A stretch of DNA of 64,000 bases from Streptomyces rubiginosohelvolus (GCF_014649875.1 NZ_BMTW01000001.1:1178001-1242000); one strand, 5' to 3'; shown: positions 1 through 7,764, numbered from the stretch's first letter. Notes: generated from the letters alone by a model not told the origin. A program made the numbers and translations.

Positions 1-507
1 GACCCCTCACCCGAGCCCGCCCCGGATCCCGTACGCGTACCCGAGCCCGATCCCGTACGCGATCCCTGGCAGGCCCCGATGCGCCGCGCGCTGGCCGAGG
101 CCGCGCGGGCGGCGTCGGCCGGTGATGTGCCGGTCGGCGCCGTCGTGCTCGGCCCCGACGGCACCGAACTGGCGACCGGACACAACGAACGCGAGGCCAC
201 CGGCGACCCGACGGCGCACGCCGAGATCCTGGCCCTGCGCCGGGCGGCCGAGGCGCTGGGCGAGTGGCGCCTGACCGACTGCACCCTGGTGGTCACCCTG
301 GAGCCCTGCACGATGTGCGCGGGCGCCCTGGTCCAGTCCCGCGTAGCCCGCGTCGTCTACGGCGCCCGCGACGAGAAGGCCGGCGCGGCGGGCTCCCTCT
401 GGGACGTCATCCGCGACCGCCGCCTGAACCACCGCCCGGAGGTCATCGCGGGCGTCCTGGAGCAGGAGTGCGCGGAGCAGCTGACGGCGTTCTTCCGCAC
501 CCTCTGA
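1..507 (+). CDS. tadA: tRNA adenosine(34) deaminase TadA, 5' end outside window
   Basis: Converts adenosine to inosine at the wobble position of tRNA-Arg(ACG), letting it read CGU, CGC and CGA; cytoplasmic. The protein shows the zinc-deaminase signature: THAE-type HAE (in PTAHAEIL) and PCxxC (EPCTMCAGAL), followed by the GARDEKAGAAGS segment typical of TadA. An ATG lies at 79, but the frame is open back to base 1 and encodes a Pro/Asp-rich stretch ending DPWQAPM, resembling longer TadA N-termini, so the true start is probably upstream of the window. Its likely substrate, tRNA-Arg(ACG), is encoded at 32908-32980. The family call is firm; the start is not. Confidence 0.93.
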   Translation, partial: DPSPEPAPDPVRVPEPDPVRDPWQAPMRRALAEAARAASAGDVPVGAVVLGPDGTELATGHNEREATGDPTAHAEILALRRAAEALGEWRLTDCTLVVTLEPCTMCAGALVQSRVARVVYGARDEKAGAAGSLWDVIRDRRLNHRPEVIAGVLEQECAEQLTAFFRTL

Positions 508-597
508 CCAGGTGAGATCTGGCTGCCTGGCGACGTCGGGCTCCTGCCCCGAGAACCGATTTCTGTCCACGGCCCGGGATGGTCTAAGCTCTCTCTC

Positions 598-685
598 GGT
601 AGCGTGTCCGAGCGGCCGAAGGAGCTCGCCTCGAAAGCGAGTGTGGCGTAACCCGTCACCGTGGGTTCAAATCCCACCGCTACCG
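598..685 (+). tRNA. tRNA-Ser(CGA)
   Basis: An 88-nt class II tRNA with a long variable arm. The acceptor stem GGTAGCG (598-604) pairs with CGCTACC (678-684), with G685 as discriminator. The anticodon stem CTCGC/GCGAG encloses the loop CTCGAAA, giving anticodon CGA at 632-634. The T arm is GTGGG-TTCAAAT-CCCAC. No CCA is encoded. A tyrosine-integrase remnant lies 1.7 kb downstream, so this gene may have served as an attachment site. Confidence 0.97.
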
Positions 686-693
686 CTGGTAGA

Positions 694-728
694 TGAAGGG
701 ACAGACTCAATCAGAGTCTGTCCCTTCA
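694..728 (+). terminator. Perfect 15-bp hairpin after tRNA-Ser(CGA)
   Basis: TGAAGGGACAGACTC (694-708), a 5-nt loop and the exact complement at 714-728. It sits 8 nt after the tRNA and lacks a long T-run, as is common for Streptomyces terminators. Confidence 0.75.
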
Positions 729-815
729 CTGCGTCCCGTCTCAGTTTCCGTCTCAGTTCACAGTGAGCATGAGGGAAGCTCCCCCTCCCAGGCACCTCGC
801 CTCTACCCTCCATGT

Positions 816-1522
816 GTGGATCGCAAGTGGATGCGTGCGCGGCTCGAAGGCTTCGAGGAAACAGCAGCCCAGTACTGGAGTGTCCGGGGGGTCAACGGAG
901 ACACGACGCAGGAGCAACGGTGTCTGTTCGAAGCTGAACCCACGATCAACAGGATCTTGCGGCACTTGAGCCCTGACAAGCCGGACCTGGAAGTACTCGG
1001 GGAGAACGACTGGGGAGGGCTGACGATCGACCTGAGTCAGGTCAGTCGCGGCATTGGGATCCTCGCGGACATGGATGAGTGGGCCACACGACTCGCGCCG
1101 GAATCGCCCTCTCTGCCAGCAGATCGTTTCCACGCTTGGGTATGGGGCGCGGCTCAGACCTTTTGGGAATCAGCCCACTACCGAGCCTCTGTCCATGCTG
1201 CTGCAACGTCCATCAACGCTCACCTGCAGAACAAGCTCGGCCGCCGTGATCTGTCGGACACCAAGCTCATTCAAGAAGCCTTCAGCGATAAAGCGCCAGA
1301 ATCCGGTAAGCCGCGTCTCCGCCTGCCGGGCGATCCAGGAGACCCCGGAGTCCAGACTCGCCAACGCGCGGTGCCCTTCAGCTCGGCCAAGGGGCATACT
1401 CCGCGCTTCGGAACCCGGCGGCCCACGAGATTGGTGAACTAGACGAGCAGGAGGCCTTGGAGCAACTGGCGTTCTTCAGCCTGATCGCCCGCCTCATCGA
1501 TCAGTGCCAGGTCGTGACCTAG
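816..1522 (+). pseudogene. TIGR02391 (Ymh-like) family gene, frameshifted
   Basis: The first frame encodes a helical domain with FHAWVWGAAQTFWESAHYR and ASVHAAATSINAHLQ, characteristic of the TIGR02391 family of unknown function, often found near phage or defence genes. The family's C-terminal RNPxAHE segment is present only in another frame: from about 1394 the sequence reads GAYSALRNPAAHEIGELDE and continues to TAG at 1520-1522. One missing base in the AAGGGGCA tract near 1390-1396 would rejoin the halves. Candidate starts are GTG 816 or ATG 831. It is probably an inactive cargo gene of the island beside the tRNA. A sequencing error is the main alternative. Confidence 0.7.
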
Positions 1523-1607
1523 AGCGTCTCTTTCGGATCTTGTCGAGCCCTCGTGTTACCTGGCTAGATTCGGATCCCGCGGCCCGGATCTGATCTATGT
1601 TGCCAAC

Positions 1608-2306
1608 ATGACAAGAGGTCACCTTCCCCTGGTTGCAGCGCTCCTGACTTGCCTCACGCTTTCCGCTTGCTCCGCGGAGGAGGCGCCGCCAGCCCCCGCG
1701 GGGGCGCCGTCAGTGAGCGGATCCGGCAAAGCGAGGCCGTCCGAGGACGGCACCGACCTGCCGCTGACCAAGCAGCTCAGCCGGGGGGACCTCACACAGG
1801 CAATTCCCGACGCTGAGGATATGGTCCCCGGCTACCTTCCCGGCAGTCTGCACAAGCGCATGCCGGGCGAGCCCGACGATTGTGCTCCGCTGGACGCCCC
1901 AGCGCCGGCCGGTTGGCAGCGAGCGGGTAGCGGCGACTACGACTATCAGGGATCGACCGTCTCGCGGGGCATTGATCTAGACGTTTGTCAGTTCGGCAGT
2001 GTCGCGCACGCGAAGGCTGCGTACGCCCAGTGGCCGGACACGGATGAAACGGCCCCCCTCGACACCGGTCGAGTCGGAGAGGAATCGGTCTTCCTGGCGC
2101 ACACCGGATCGAGCGGCACGGTCTACGGCTACAGCCGGTCCGGCACCGTCATCGCCCGAGTCAGAGTGGAGGACGCGGGAGCGGATTCCACAGATGCCCA
2201 TGACGTGCTGGCTGCCACTATCAAAAGACTCCAGCAGGTCCAGGCAGGCCAGCGGGCTACGGCGACGGCGCCGGAGATCGCCGCAAGGGAACAGACCCAG
2301 AGCTAG
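1608..2306 (+). CDS. Putative lipoprotein of unknown function
   Basis: A 232-residue protein with a lipoprotein signal: short N-terminus, hydrophobic run and lipobox LSAC with Cys21. A Ser/Pro/Ala-rich linker follows, then a globular region (about 50-215) with two cysteines (DDCAPL, DVCQFG) that could pair outside the cell. No catalytic motif is recognised. No clear Shine-Dalgarno precedes the ATG. It lies between the broken TIGR02391 gene and the integrase remnant, so it may be island cargo. Hypothetical exported lipoproteins of this type are common in Streptomyces. Confidence 0.75.
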   Translation: MTRGHLPLVAALLTCLTLSACSAEEAPPAPAGAPSVSGSGKARPSEDGTDLPLTKQLSRGDLTQAIPDAEDMVPGYLPGSLHKRMPGEPDDCAPLDAPAPAGWQRAGSGDYDYQGSTVSRGIDLDVCQFGSVAHAKAAYAQWPDTDETAPLDTGRVGEESVFLAHTGSSGTVYGYSRSGTVIARVRVEDAGADSTDAHDVLAATIKRLQQVQAGQRATATAPEIAAREQTQS

Positions 2307-2336
2307 CGGGTGAGGCAGGCGCCCCACCCGACCTGC

Positions 2337-3120
2337 TCACCCCATCGGTACGAACGCCCCGTTAGCTCCGTCGTCATCGTCATCGTCATCCAGCGACTCT
2401 TTTGCCGGTTCCCAGATGAGGCCGTCGACTTGTCGCGCCACATCCGCTCGCACGGTGTCGACCATGTGCTGATACCGCGCCGCCATGGCGGTGGTGGACC
2501 ACCCCATGAGCCCCATGACGGCCCGCTCGGAGACACCGAGGATCAGAAGGACGGTTGCGGCGGTGTGGCGGGCGTCGTGCAGGCGACCGTCCCTGACTCC
2601 GGCGGCGGCCAGTAGCTCCTTCCAGTCGTCGTAGTCGGTGCGGGTCGATGTGCCGCGTCCGTCCGGCGTAGCAAACAGCCGCCCCTCATCCGCCCACTTG
2701 CCGCCAGCCTCCAGGCGTTCGGCCTCCTGCTTCACCTGGTGGGCCGTCAGCAGGTCCGCGAGCTGTGCGGGCAGACCGACGACCCGGCGTCCGGCGCGCG
2801 ACTTGGTGTCGGCGGTCTCCGGGTTGGTTCGCTGGCGCTGCGGGCAGTACCCGGCCCTGCGCCCGCACGGGTCGCCGCATCCGTGGGCGTAGCGCGGGCG
2901 TCGGCGGCTTCGGCGGACCATCAGGACGCCCCGCTCCATGTCCACGTCTGCCCACTTCAGCCCCAGCGCCTCCCCCCCTGCCTGAGCCCCAAGGCGAGCG
3001 CCACGGCCCACCGTGCGGCGTTTCGCCGCTTGTCAGCGGCCACAAGGAGGCGCTTCACCTCATCGACGGTGTACGGCTCGATCTCCTCTTCACTCAGGCG
3101 GGGGGCCTTGCCGAGCTGGC
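2337..3120 (-). pseudogene. Tyrosine recombinase (integrase) remnant: N-terminus missing, frameshifted
   Basis: The C-terminal catalytic part is readable on the minus strand: ALGLKWADVD (domain with first Arg lost in the break), LHDARHTAATVLL (H-x-x-R), MGWSTTAMAARYQHM (W/H and Tyr nucleophile). The upstream part, EEEIEPYTVDEVKRLLVAAD then RWAVALALGLRQG, lies in another frame. The frames separate in a 7-G run near 2971-2977 where intact relatives would read LRQGEALGLKW. The N-terminal SAM-like DNA-binding domain (roughly 170-200 residues) is absent beyond about 3120, where a chromosomal gene begins. Inactive integrase of an AICE- or phage-like element, presumably linked to tRNA-Ser(CGA). Confidence 0.85.
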
Positions 3121-3134
3121 GGGAGAAGACCGGA

Positions 3135-3335
3135 GTGGCTCTGCGGCTGGACGTGCTGCCCAAGCGGGCCACCGTGCCGCTGGCGGTCGGGCTGCCCTCG
3201 ATTCTCGTGGGCTCGGCGTTCGTGTTCCGTTTCACGGGGTCGCCGGTGTGGCTGTTCGCCGCCTCCCTGATCGGGGCCGCCGCGTCCGTCGGCTTCCACC
3301 TCGCCTTCGTACGGCTGCACCGGGCGGCCGCGTGA
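3135..3335 (+). CDS. Small membrane protein, coupled to downstream regulator
   Basis: From GTG 3135 the frame encodes 66 residues with two hydrophobic segments (about 12-32 and 35-58: VPLAVGLPSILVGSAFVF and VWLFAASLIGAAASVGFHL). Its stop overlaps the start of the next gene (GTGA at 3332-3335), implying translational coupling. The integrase remnant abuts its 5' end, so the N-terminus may be truncated or replaced. The function is unknown; the pairing with a one-domain winged-helix regulator suggests a membrane partner of that regulator. Confidence 0.6.
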   Translation: MALRLDVLPKRATVPLAVGLPSILVGSAFVFRFTGSPVWLFAASLIGAAASVGFHLAFVRLHRAAA

Positions 3336-3655
3336 GTCCCGAAGCCCACGACATGCCCGCGGGGTTCGACGCCACCGTCCACGCCCCGAACCGGCTGCGC
3401 ATCTGCGCCCTGCTGGACACCGCGGGCGAGGCGGAGTTCGGGCTCGTCCAGAAGCAGCTCGGGCTCTCCGCGTCCGTGCTCAGCAAGCACGCGACCGTGC
3501 TCATGGACGCCGGTTACGTCGAGCAGCGCAAGGCCGTCCGCGACACCCGCCAGCGCGTATGGCTTCGCCTGACCCGGGCGGGGCGCGACGCCTACCAGGG
3601 GCACCTCGCCGCGCTGCGCGCGATCGTCGGGCCGGCGGATCCCGCCGCCTCCTGA
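3332..3655 (+). CDS. Winged-helix (MarR/ArsR-like) transcriptional regulator
   Basis: A 107-residue single-domain DNA-binding protein. Residues about 15-100 form a winged helix: NRLRICALLDTAGEAEFG, then recognition-helix region LGLSASVLSKHATVLMDAG, then wing RDTRQRVWLRLTRAGRDAY. This matches the short HTH family usually annotated as winged helix DNA-binding protein (PF13601 type). GTG 3332 overlaps the stop of the membrane gene by 4 bp. No effector pocket or sensor domain is visible. A strong hairpin follows at 3700-3745. Confidence 0.85.
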   Translation: MSPEAHDMPAGFDATVHAPNRLRICALLDTAGEAEFGLVQKQLGLSASVLSKHATVLMDAGYVEQRKAVRDTRQRVWLRLTRAGRDAYQGHLAALRAIVGPADPAAS

Positions 3656-3699
3656 TCGGCAGCCCGTCGGGGCGCGAGCACGCGGACATGCGGACAGCA

Positions 3700-3745
3700 G
3701 AGCGCCCGGTCGCCGGTGCAGAGGAAGCACGGCGACCGGGCGCTC
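3700..3745 (+). terminator. 16-bp perfect hairpin downstream of winged-helix gene
   Basis: GAGCGCCCGGTCGCCG pairs exactly with CGGCGACCGGGCGCTC across a 14-nt loop, 45 nt past the stop at 3655. Likely a terminator of the Streptomyces type without U-tract. Confidence 0.75.
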
Positions 3746-3763
3746 CGGTCCAGCAGTCAGGTC

Positions 3764-3881
3764 GGGGGAAGCGGCATCGGGGGGACAAGCCGCTTCCCCC
3801 GGTGAGAACAGGGCCTGCTGGTCGTCCGTCGCGGTCAGGGGGGAAATCGCGCGGCGGCCGGCCCCACAGAGAGGCCCTGTT
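3764..3881 (+). other. Two further stem-loops, possible structured RNA
   Basis: GGGGGAAGCGGC (3764-3775) pairs perfectly with 3789-3800. Then AACAGGGCCT (3807-3816) pairs with AGGCCCTGTT (3872-3881), closing a 55-nt GC-rich internal region. Three consecutive stems exceed what one terminator needs. An sRNA or 5'-leader element is possible, but no known riboswitch class is recognised. Confidence 0.4.
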
Positions 3882-4088
3882 CCGGCCTTCCGGGTCCTGC
3901 CTGGTCCCGTCCGGCTCGCTTTCCATCGTGCCGCGCGGCGAGGCTCCTGGGGTCCGGCGAAAGGCCTTGATGGCTGGGTCGTAGGTCCTTAAAAGGCGCA
4001 TCAGTGATCAAAAACGGCCATCGGATACGGCCATTCGTGCGGATAGAATCGCCCGATCGCACGTGAGGTCGACGGGGAGGGCACGATT

Positions 4089-4253
4089 GTGGCCAAGGCA
4101 AAGACGATCATCATCTACATGCTGGTGGTCTTCGTGCTGTACACGATCATCATGTCTCCCCAGCGGGCCGCCGAACTGGTCCAGGTAGGGTTCGAGGGCA
4201 TTTCCACCGCCGCCCAGAGCGTCGGTGACTTCATGTCAGAACTGGTGAAGTAG
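4089..4253 (+). CDS. 54-aa single-TM small protein
   Basis: The GTG start is preceded by GGGAGGG at good spacing. The protein has a charged N-terminus (AKAK), one transmembrane segment at about residues 6-21 (IIIYMLVVFVLYTIIM) and a short amphipathic tail with acidic and small residues (GFEGISTAAQSVGDF). The stop at 4251-4253 is 10 nt before the Dabb gene, so the two probably form an operon. Function unknown; the size and topology suit a small membrane-anchored accessory protein. Confidence 0.75.
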   Translation: MAKAKTIIIYMLVVFVLYTIIMSPQRAAELVQVGFEGISTAAQSVGDFMSELVK

Positions 4254-4263
4254 GAGCCGCCCG

Positions 4264-4557
4264 ATGATCCGCCACCTGGTCCTCTTCAAGCTGAACGACG
4301 GCGTCGAGCGCGACGACCCGCGGGTCGTCGCCGGGGACCGGGCCTTCCGGGAGCTGGCCGGGCAGGTTCCGGAGCTGGAGTTCTGGGAGTGCGCCTGGAA
4401 CATCACCGACCGGCCGATCGCGTACGACTACGCCATCAACTCCGCCGTCGCGGATGAAGACGCGCTCAAGCGGTACGTCGAGCACCCGGCCCACCAGGCC
4501 GCCGCCGGACAGTGGCGCGAATTCGCCACTTGGGTGATCGCGGACTATCCCTTCTGA
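4264..4557 (+). CDS. Dabb family (stress-responsive alpha/beta barrel) protein
   Basis: A 97-residue protein opening MIRHLVLFKLNDGV, the classic first strand of Dabb-domain (PF07876) proteins, followed by a helix (REL), a strand (ELEFWECAWNITDRP) and a second ferredoxin-like half ending HQAAAGQWREFATWVIADYPF. The His in HPAHQ matches the conserved family position. Dabb proteins are small dimeric alpha/beta barrels of generally unknown catalytic role. It follows the 54-aa membrane gene by 10 nt and is followed by a clear terminator. Confidence 0.88.
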   Translation: MIRHLVLFKLNDGVERDDPRVVAGDRAFRELAGQVPELEFWECAWNITDRPIAYDYAINSAVADEDALKRYVEHPAHQAAAGQWREFATWVIADYPF

Positions 4558-4594
4558 TCGTGCCCATGGGGACCGGTACATCCGGTTCCGTCGA

Positions 4595-4628
4595 CCCCTC
4601 GCCGTCCAGGCGGGGGGTTTCTTTATTC
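4595..4628 (+). terminator. Rho-independent terminator after Dabb gene
   Basis: CCCCTCGCC (4595-4603), loop GTCCA, GGCGGGGGG (4609-4617), then TTTCTTTATTCC. It is one of the few hairpins here with a genuine T-rich tail. Confidence 0.85.
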
Positions 4629-4720
4629 CTTTTTAAACCCTTATGCCGTCAACACGGCACTATGAGGTGCTTGCACACAGTGGACATGTCTTGTGATGCT
4701 ATGACCGCTTTTGACGGATG

Positions 4721-4748
4721 AGTTGACCGTAGTTGACTAGTTGACCGC
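4721..4748. promoter_or_regulatory. Triple GTTGAC repeat upstream of sigF
   Basis: AGTTGAC occurs at 4721, 4731 and 4739, within 45 bp of the GTG start at 4766. A related TTTTGACGG lies just upstream at 4709-4717. The repeats are in the same orientation, 10 and 8 bp apart, and could be a regulator-binding array or overlapping -35 elements. Confidence 0.4.
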
Positions 4749-4765
4749 AAAGGGGTGGCGTCACC

Positions 4766-5653
4766 GTGCCGGCCAGTACAGCGCCTCAAGTGCCTCCCCA
4801 GTCCGTCCAAGCCCCCCCGACCGTCCCGGCCGTCCCGGCCGAGGACATCCAGACCGAGACCCCGGACCCCTCGGCCCGGCCCGCCCGGGCTCGCGGCGCC
4901 GACACCAGGGCGCTCACACAGGTCCTCTTCGGTCAGCTCAAGAATCTGGAGCCGGGCACTCCGGAGCACCGCCGGGTCCGGGCCGCCCTCATCGAGGCGA
5001 ACCTCCCCCTCGTCCGGTACGCCGCCGCGCGCTTCCGCAGCCGTAACGAGCCGATGGAGGACGTCGTCCAGGTCGGCACGATCGGACTGATCAACGCCAT
5101 CGACCGGTTCGACCCGGAGCGCGGCGTCCAGTTCCCCACGTTCGCGATGCCCACCGTCGTCGGCGAGATCAAACGTTACTTTCGCGACAACGTGCGCACC
5201 GTCCACGTCCCCCGCCGACTGCACGAACTCTGGGTCCAGGTCACCGGCGCCACCGAGGACCTGACAACCGCTCACGGGCGCTCCCCGACCACCGGCGAGA
5301 TCGCCGAGCGGCTGAAGATCTCCGAGGACGAGGTCCTGGCCTGCATCGAAGCCGGGCGCTCGTACCACGCGACCTCACTGGAGGCCGCCCAAGAGGGCGA
5401 TGGGCTGCCCGGGCTGCTGGACCGGCTCGGCTATGAAGACCCGGCGCTCGCCGGTGTCGAGCACCGCGACCTCGTCCGGCATCTCCTCGTCCAGCTTCCC
5501 GAGCGCGAACAGCGCATCCTTCTTCTGCGCTACTACAGCAACTTGACCCAGTCTCAGATCAGCGCCGAGCTGGGCGTCTCGCAGATGCATGTGTCAAGGC
5601 TCCTCGCCCGAAGTTTCGCCCGACTGAGATCCGCAAACAGGATCGAGGCGTAA
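4766..5653 (+). CDS. sigF: RNA polymerase sigma factor SigF (SigB/SigF/SigG family)
   Basis: A 295-residue alternative sigma factor. A Pro/Ala-rich N-terminus is followed by region 2 (about 75-140: [39 protein letters not shown]), region 3 (about 148-205: [12 protein letters not shown]...) and region 4 (about 240-290: [19 protein letters not shown], helix-turn-helix [15 protein letters not shown]). SigB-family factors are controlled by RsbW-type anti-sigma factors; an RsbW-like ATPase is encoded at 57348. In S. coelicolor sigF acts late in spore maturation. The GTG start has AAAGGGG upstream. It is tandem with the sigN-like gene, and the identity rests on sequence memory plus this arrangement. 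Confidence 0.88.
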   Translation: MPASTAPQVPPQSVQAPPTVPAVPAEDIQTETPDPSARPARARGADTRALTQVLFGQLKNLEPGTPEHRRVRAALIEANLPLVRYAAARFRSRNEPMEDVVQVGTIGLINAIDRFDPERGVQFPTFAMPTVVGEIKRYFRDNVRTVHVPRRLHELWVQVTGATEDLTTAHGRSPTTGEIAERLKISEDEVLACIEAGRSYHATSLEAAQEGDGLPGLLDRLGYEDPALAGVEHRDLVRHLLVQLPEREQRILLLRYYSNLTQSQISAELGVSQMHVSRLLARSFARLRSANRIEA

Positions 5654-5738
5654 CCGGAACGGGTAGACCGTCCACAGAGCAGTTCTGACGGCATAAAAGG
5701 GCTACACCCCCTGTTTCCAGGGCGGATTCGGCGCTGAC

Positions 5739-5777
5739 TTGTCGACATGTCACTACAGCGTGTTGCCGACATGTGAC
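5739..5777. promoter_or_regulatory. Direct repeats of TTGYCGACATGTSAC between the sigma genes
   Basis: TTGTCGACATGTCAC (5739-5753) and TTGCCGACATGTGAC (5763-5777) match at 13 of 15 positions with a 24-bp period. They lie 110-150 bp upstream of the second sigma gene. The copies are partly palindromic (GACATGTC), consistent with a regulator site, but no regulator is assigned. Confidence 0.4.
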
Positions 5778-5887
5778 ATTCTGCTCGAAGCGCGTTTGCC
5801 GCAGCCCCACCTCCGGTATTCAGGTGGAGGCTGCGTTCCTCCGATGGTCGCGGCCACCGCGACCGTCCGCGACCTCAAGGGGGTGGC

Positions 5888-6754
5888 ATGTCCGAAGAAC
5901 AGGGCAGCTCGAAGGTGCTCACGCTCACGAAGAGCGTGCCGGCACCCGCCGTGCTCACCAGCTCGCCGGAAGCCATCGACACCCGCACGCTGTCCCGCTC
6001 CCTGTTCCTGCGGCTCGCCGCGCTCGGCCCCGCCTCGGGCCCCGAGGGAACGGACAGTCCGGAGCGGACCTATGTGCGGGACACACTGATCGAACTGAAC
6101 CTCCCGCTGGTGCGGTACGCCGCGGCGCGGTTCCGCAGCCGCAACGAGCCGATGGAGGACATCGTCCAGGTCGGCACGATCGGCCTGATCAAGGCGATCG
6201 ACCGGTTCGACTGCGAACGCGGCGTCGAGTTCCCGACGTTCGCCATGCCCACCGTCGTCGGCGAGATCAAACGCTTCTTCCGCGACACCTCCTGGTCCGT
6301 GCGGGTCCCCCGCCGCCTCCAGGAGCTGCGGCTCGCCCTGACCAAGACCAGCGACGAGCTCGCGCAGAAGCTCGACCGCTCGCCGACCGTCCCGGAGCTG
6401 GCCCGCGCGCTCGGGGTCTCCGAGGAGGACGTGGTCGACGGCCTCGCCGTCGGCAACGCCTACACCGCCTCCTCGCTGGACTCCCCCTCCCCCGAGGACG
6501 ACGGCGGCGAGGGCTCGCTCGCCGACCGCCTCGGGTACGAGGACACGGCGCTGGAGGGCGTCGAATACCGCGAGTCCCTCAAGCCGCTGCTGGCCAAACT
6601 CGCCCCGCGCGAGCGCCAGATCATCATGCTCCGCTTCTTCGCGAACATGACCCAGTCGCAGATCGGCGAGGAGGTCGGCATCTCCCAGATGCACGTCTCC
6701 CGGCTGCTGACCCGCACGCTCGCGCAGCTCAGGGAAGGGCTCATCGCCGACTGA
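5888..6754 (+). CDS. sigN: RNA polymerase sigma factor, SigB family (SigN-like)
   Basis: A 288-residue paralogue of the preceding gene. Regions 2-4 align throughout: [20 protein letters not shown] is identical, [15 protein letters not shown] is identical, and region 4 carries FANMTQSQIGEEVGISQMHV. In S. coelicolor the neighbour of sigF is sigN, involved in aerial-hypha differentiation, so I use that name with less certainty. The ATG follows GGGGGTGGC and a 234-bp intergenic region with repeats, suggesting its own promoter. The pair looks like an old tandem duplication: N-termini diverged, DNA-contact regions nearly unchanged. Confidence 0.8.
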   Translation: MSEEQGSSKVLTLTKSVPAPAVLTSSPEAIDTRTLSRSLFLRLAALGPASGPEGTDSPERTYVRDTLIELNLPLVRYAAARFRSRNEPMEDIVQVGTIGLIKAIDRFDCERGVEFPTFAMPTVVGEIKRFFRDTSWSVRVPRRLQELRLALTKTSDELAQKLDRSPTVPELARALGVSEEDVVDGLAVGNAYTASSLDSPSPEDDGGEGSLADRLGYEDTALEGVEYRESLKPLLAKLAPRERQIIMLRFFANMTQSQIGEEVGISQMHVSRLLTRTLAQLREGLIAD

Positions 6755-6825
6755 GCAGGAGAGCCGCCGAACCGCAGGTCCGCAGAGCCGGAAAAGTGGT
6801 TCACGAGGGTTCTTATGTGACGGGG

Positions 6826-6842
6826 CGTCAGACACACTGACG
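6826..6842. promoter_or_regulatory. CGTCAG inverted repeat directly before the lipoprotein ATG
   Basis: CGTCAG-ACACA-CTGACG is a perfect 6-bp inverted repeat ending 2 nt before ATG 6845, in the space a Shine-Dalgarno would fill. It could be an operator or indicate a leaderless transcript. Confidence 0.4.
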
Positions 6843-6844
6843 CG

Positions 6845-7708
6845 ATGCGACGTCAGACATACGGCTCCACCGGCCGCCGAGGCACTGCCATCGCCGCCTC
6901 GGCGGCCGCGCTGTGCCTGGGCACCGGCCTGCTGTCCGGCTGCGGCAGCGGGCCGGGCGACGGTTACACGGCCGTGGGCGCGGCCGCCGGAAGCTCGAAG
7001 CCTCCCTCGGGCGGGGCGCCCTCGGGCGACGTGACGCTCACCCCCCTCGACGGAAGTGGCGGGGGTGGTGGCGGTGGTACGTCACCGAGCGGTGGTACGG
7101 CACCGGGTCCCGGTACGTCGCCGAGCGCCGGTTCCTCGGGCGGCGGCCGGTCCGGCGACGCCCAGGACGGGTCCGATGGGGCGCGTACGGGAGTGCCGGA
7201 CGGGCGTCAGGCGGCCGGTGCGTCCGGCGGACCGGGGGAAGCCCCCTCGCAGCCCGCAGACCCCTCCACGCCCTCGAAGCCGGGCGGCAGCGGCGGAGCC
7301 GGGTCCCCACCGGGCGGCGGGGGCACCGACAACCCGTCGCCTCCGGGATCCGGCAGTCCCGACACCCCCGGCAGCCCGAAGCCCCCCGCTCCGCCCGCGA
7401 CCCCGGCCGCACTCACGCTCAGCGCCCCGCAGCGGGCGGCGGCGGACAAGCGGTGGTGCGAGAAGGTGACCGTGGAGTTCCGCAACACCGGAGGCTCCCC
7501 GGCGCGCTCGGGGACCGTCACCTTCGCCACGCACATCATCGGGGCACTCGGCGTCGACTGGGCGACCATCACCTCGTCCCAGCCCCTGCCCGCCCCGATC
7601 AGCGCGGGCTCGACGCGCTCGAAGACGTACACCGTCTGCGTGGAGTCCTGGCGGGTCCCGCTGGGGATGCGCGTCGAGACCCAGGACGTCTCCGCCGTGT
7701 GGGAGTGA
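6845..7708 (+). CDS. Gly/Ser/Pro-rich lipoprotein with C-terminal beta domain
   Basis: A 287-residue exported protein. Basic N-terminus (MRRQTYGSTGRRG), hydrophobic run, and lipobox LLSGC with Cys at about residue 36. Residues about 45-190 are low-complexity Gly, Ser, Pro and Thr, a probable cell-wall-spanning linker. The C-terminal domain (about 190-287) has two cysteines (RWCEKVTVEFRNTGG, TYTVCVESW) and a beta-sandwich-like pattern ending DVSAVWE. No enzyme motif is seen. It follows sigN by 90 bp, but with no Shine-Dalgarno and an inverted repeat before the ATG. The function is unknown; display of the C-terminal domain at the cell surface is an inference. Confidence 0.8.
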   Translation: MRRQTYGSTGRRGTAIAASAAALCLGTGLLSGCGSGPGDGYTAVGAAAGSSKPPSGGAPSGDVTLTPLDGSGGGGGGGTSPSGGTAPGPGTSPSAGSSGGGRSGDAQDGSDGARTGVPDGRQAAGASGGPGEAPSQPADPSTPSKPGGSGGAGSPPGGGGTDNPSPPGSGSPDTPGSPKPPAPPATPAALTLSAPQRAAADKRWCEKVTVEFRNTGGSPARSGTVTFATHIIGALGVDWATITSSQPLPAPISAGSTRSKTYTVCVESWRVPLGMRVETQDVSAVWE

Positions 7709-7744
7709 CCCCGCACGGCGGAGGTCACGGATCAGCGCGCCGAC

Positions 7745-7764
7745 GTGCTGCCGTGCGGCAGCAC
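7745..7764. terminator. Hairpin between convergent genes
   Basis: GTGCTGCCG-TG-CGGCAGCAC, 9-bp perfect arms, lies between the lipoprotein stop (7708) and the convergent small membrane gene (7821). Confidence 0.55.

Larger units (their letters stand above)
3656..4088. other. 433-bp intergenic region with three long hairpins
   Basis: There is no supported gene here. It contains a 16-bp perfect stem (3700-3715/3730-3745), a 12-bp perfect stem (3764-3775/3789-3800) and a 10-bp stem with a long internal loop (3807-3816/3872-3881). The last 120 bp are less GC-rich, with a GGCCAT direct repeat at 4018-4034 and a possible TAGAAT -10 at 4044-4049 for the gene at 4089. Confidence 0.7.

Noticed and set aside
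693..830. ATG 693 as the start of the TIGR02391 gene.
   Set aside because: It lies inside the tRNA terminator hairpin; GTG 816 or ATG 831 fits the conserved protein start better.
3100..3150. Search for a second copy of the tRNA-Ser(CGA) 3' end as an attR site.
   Set aside because: No stretch matching GTGGGTTCAAATCCCACCGC was found at the integrase end, so the attachment site cannot be confirmed.
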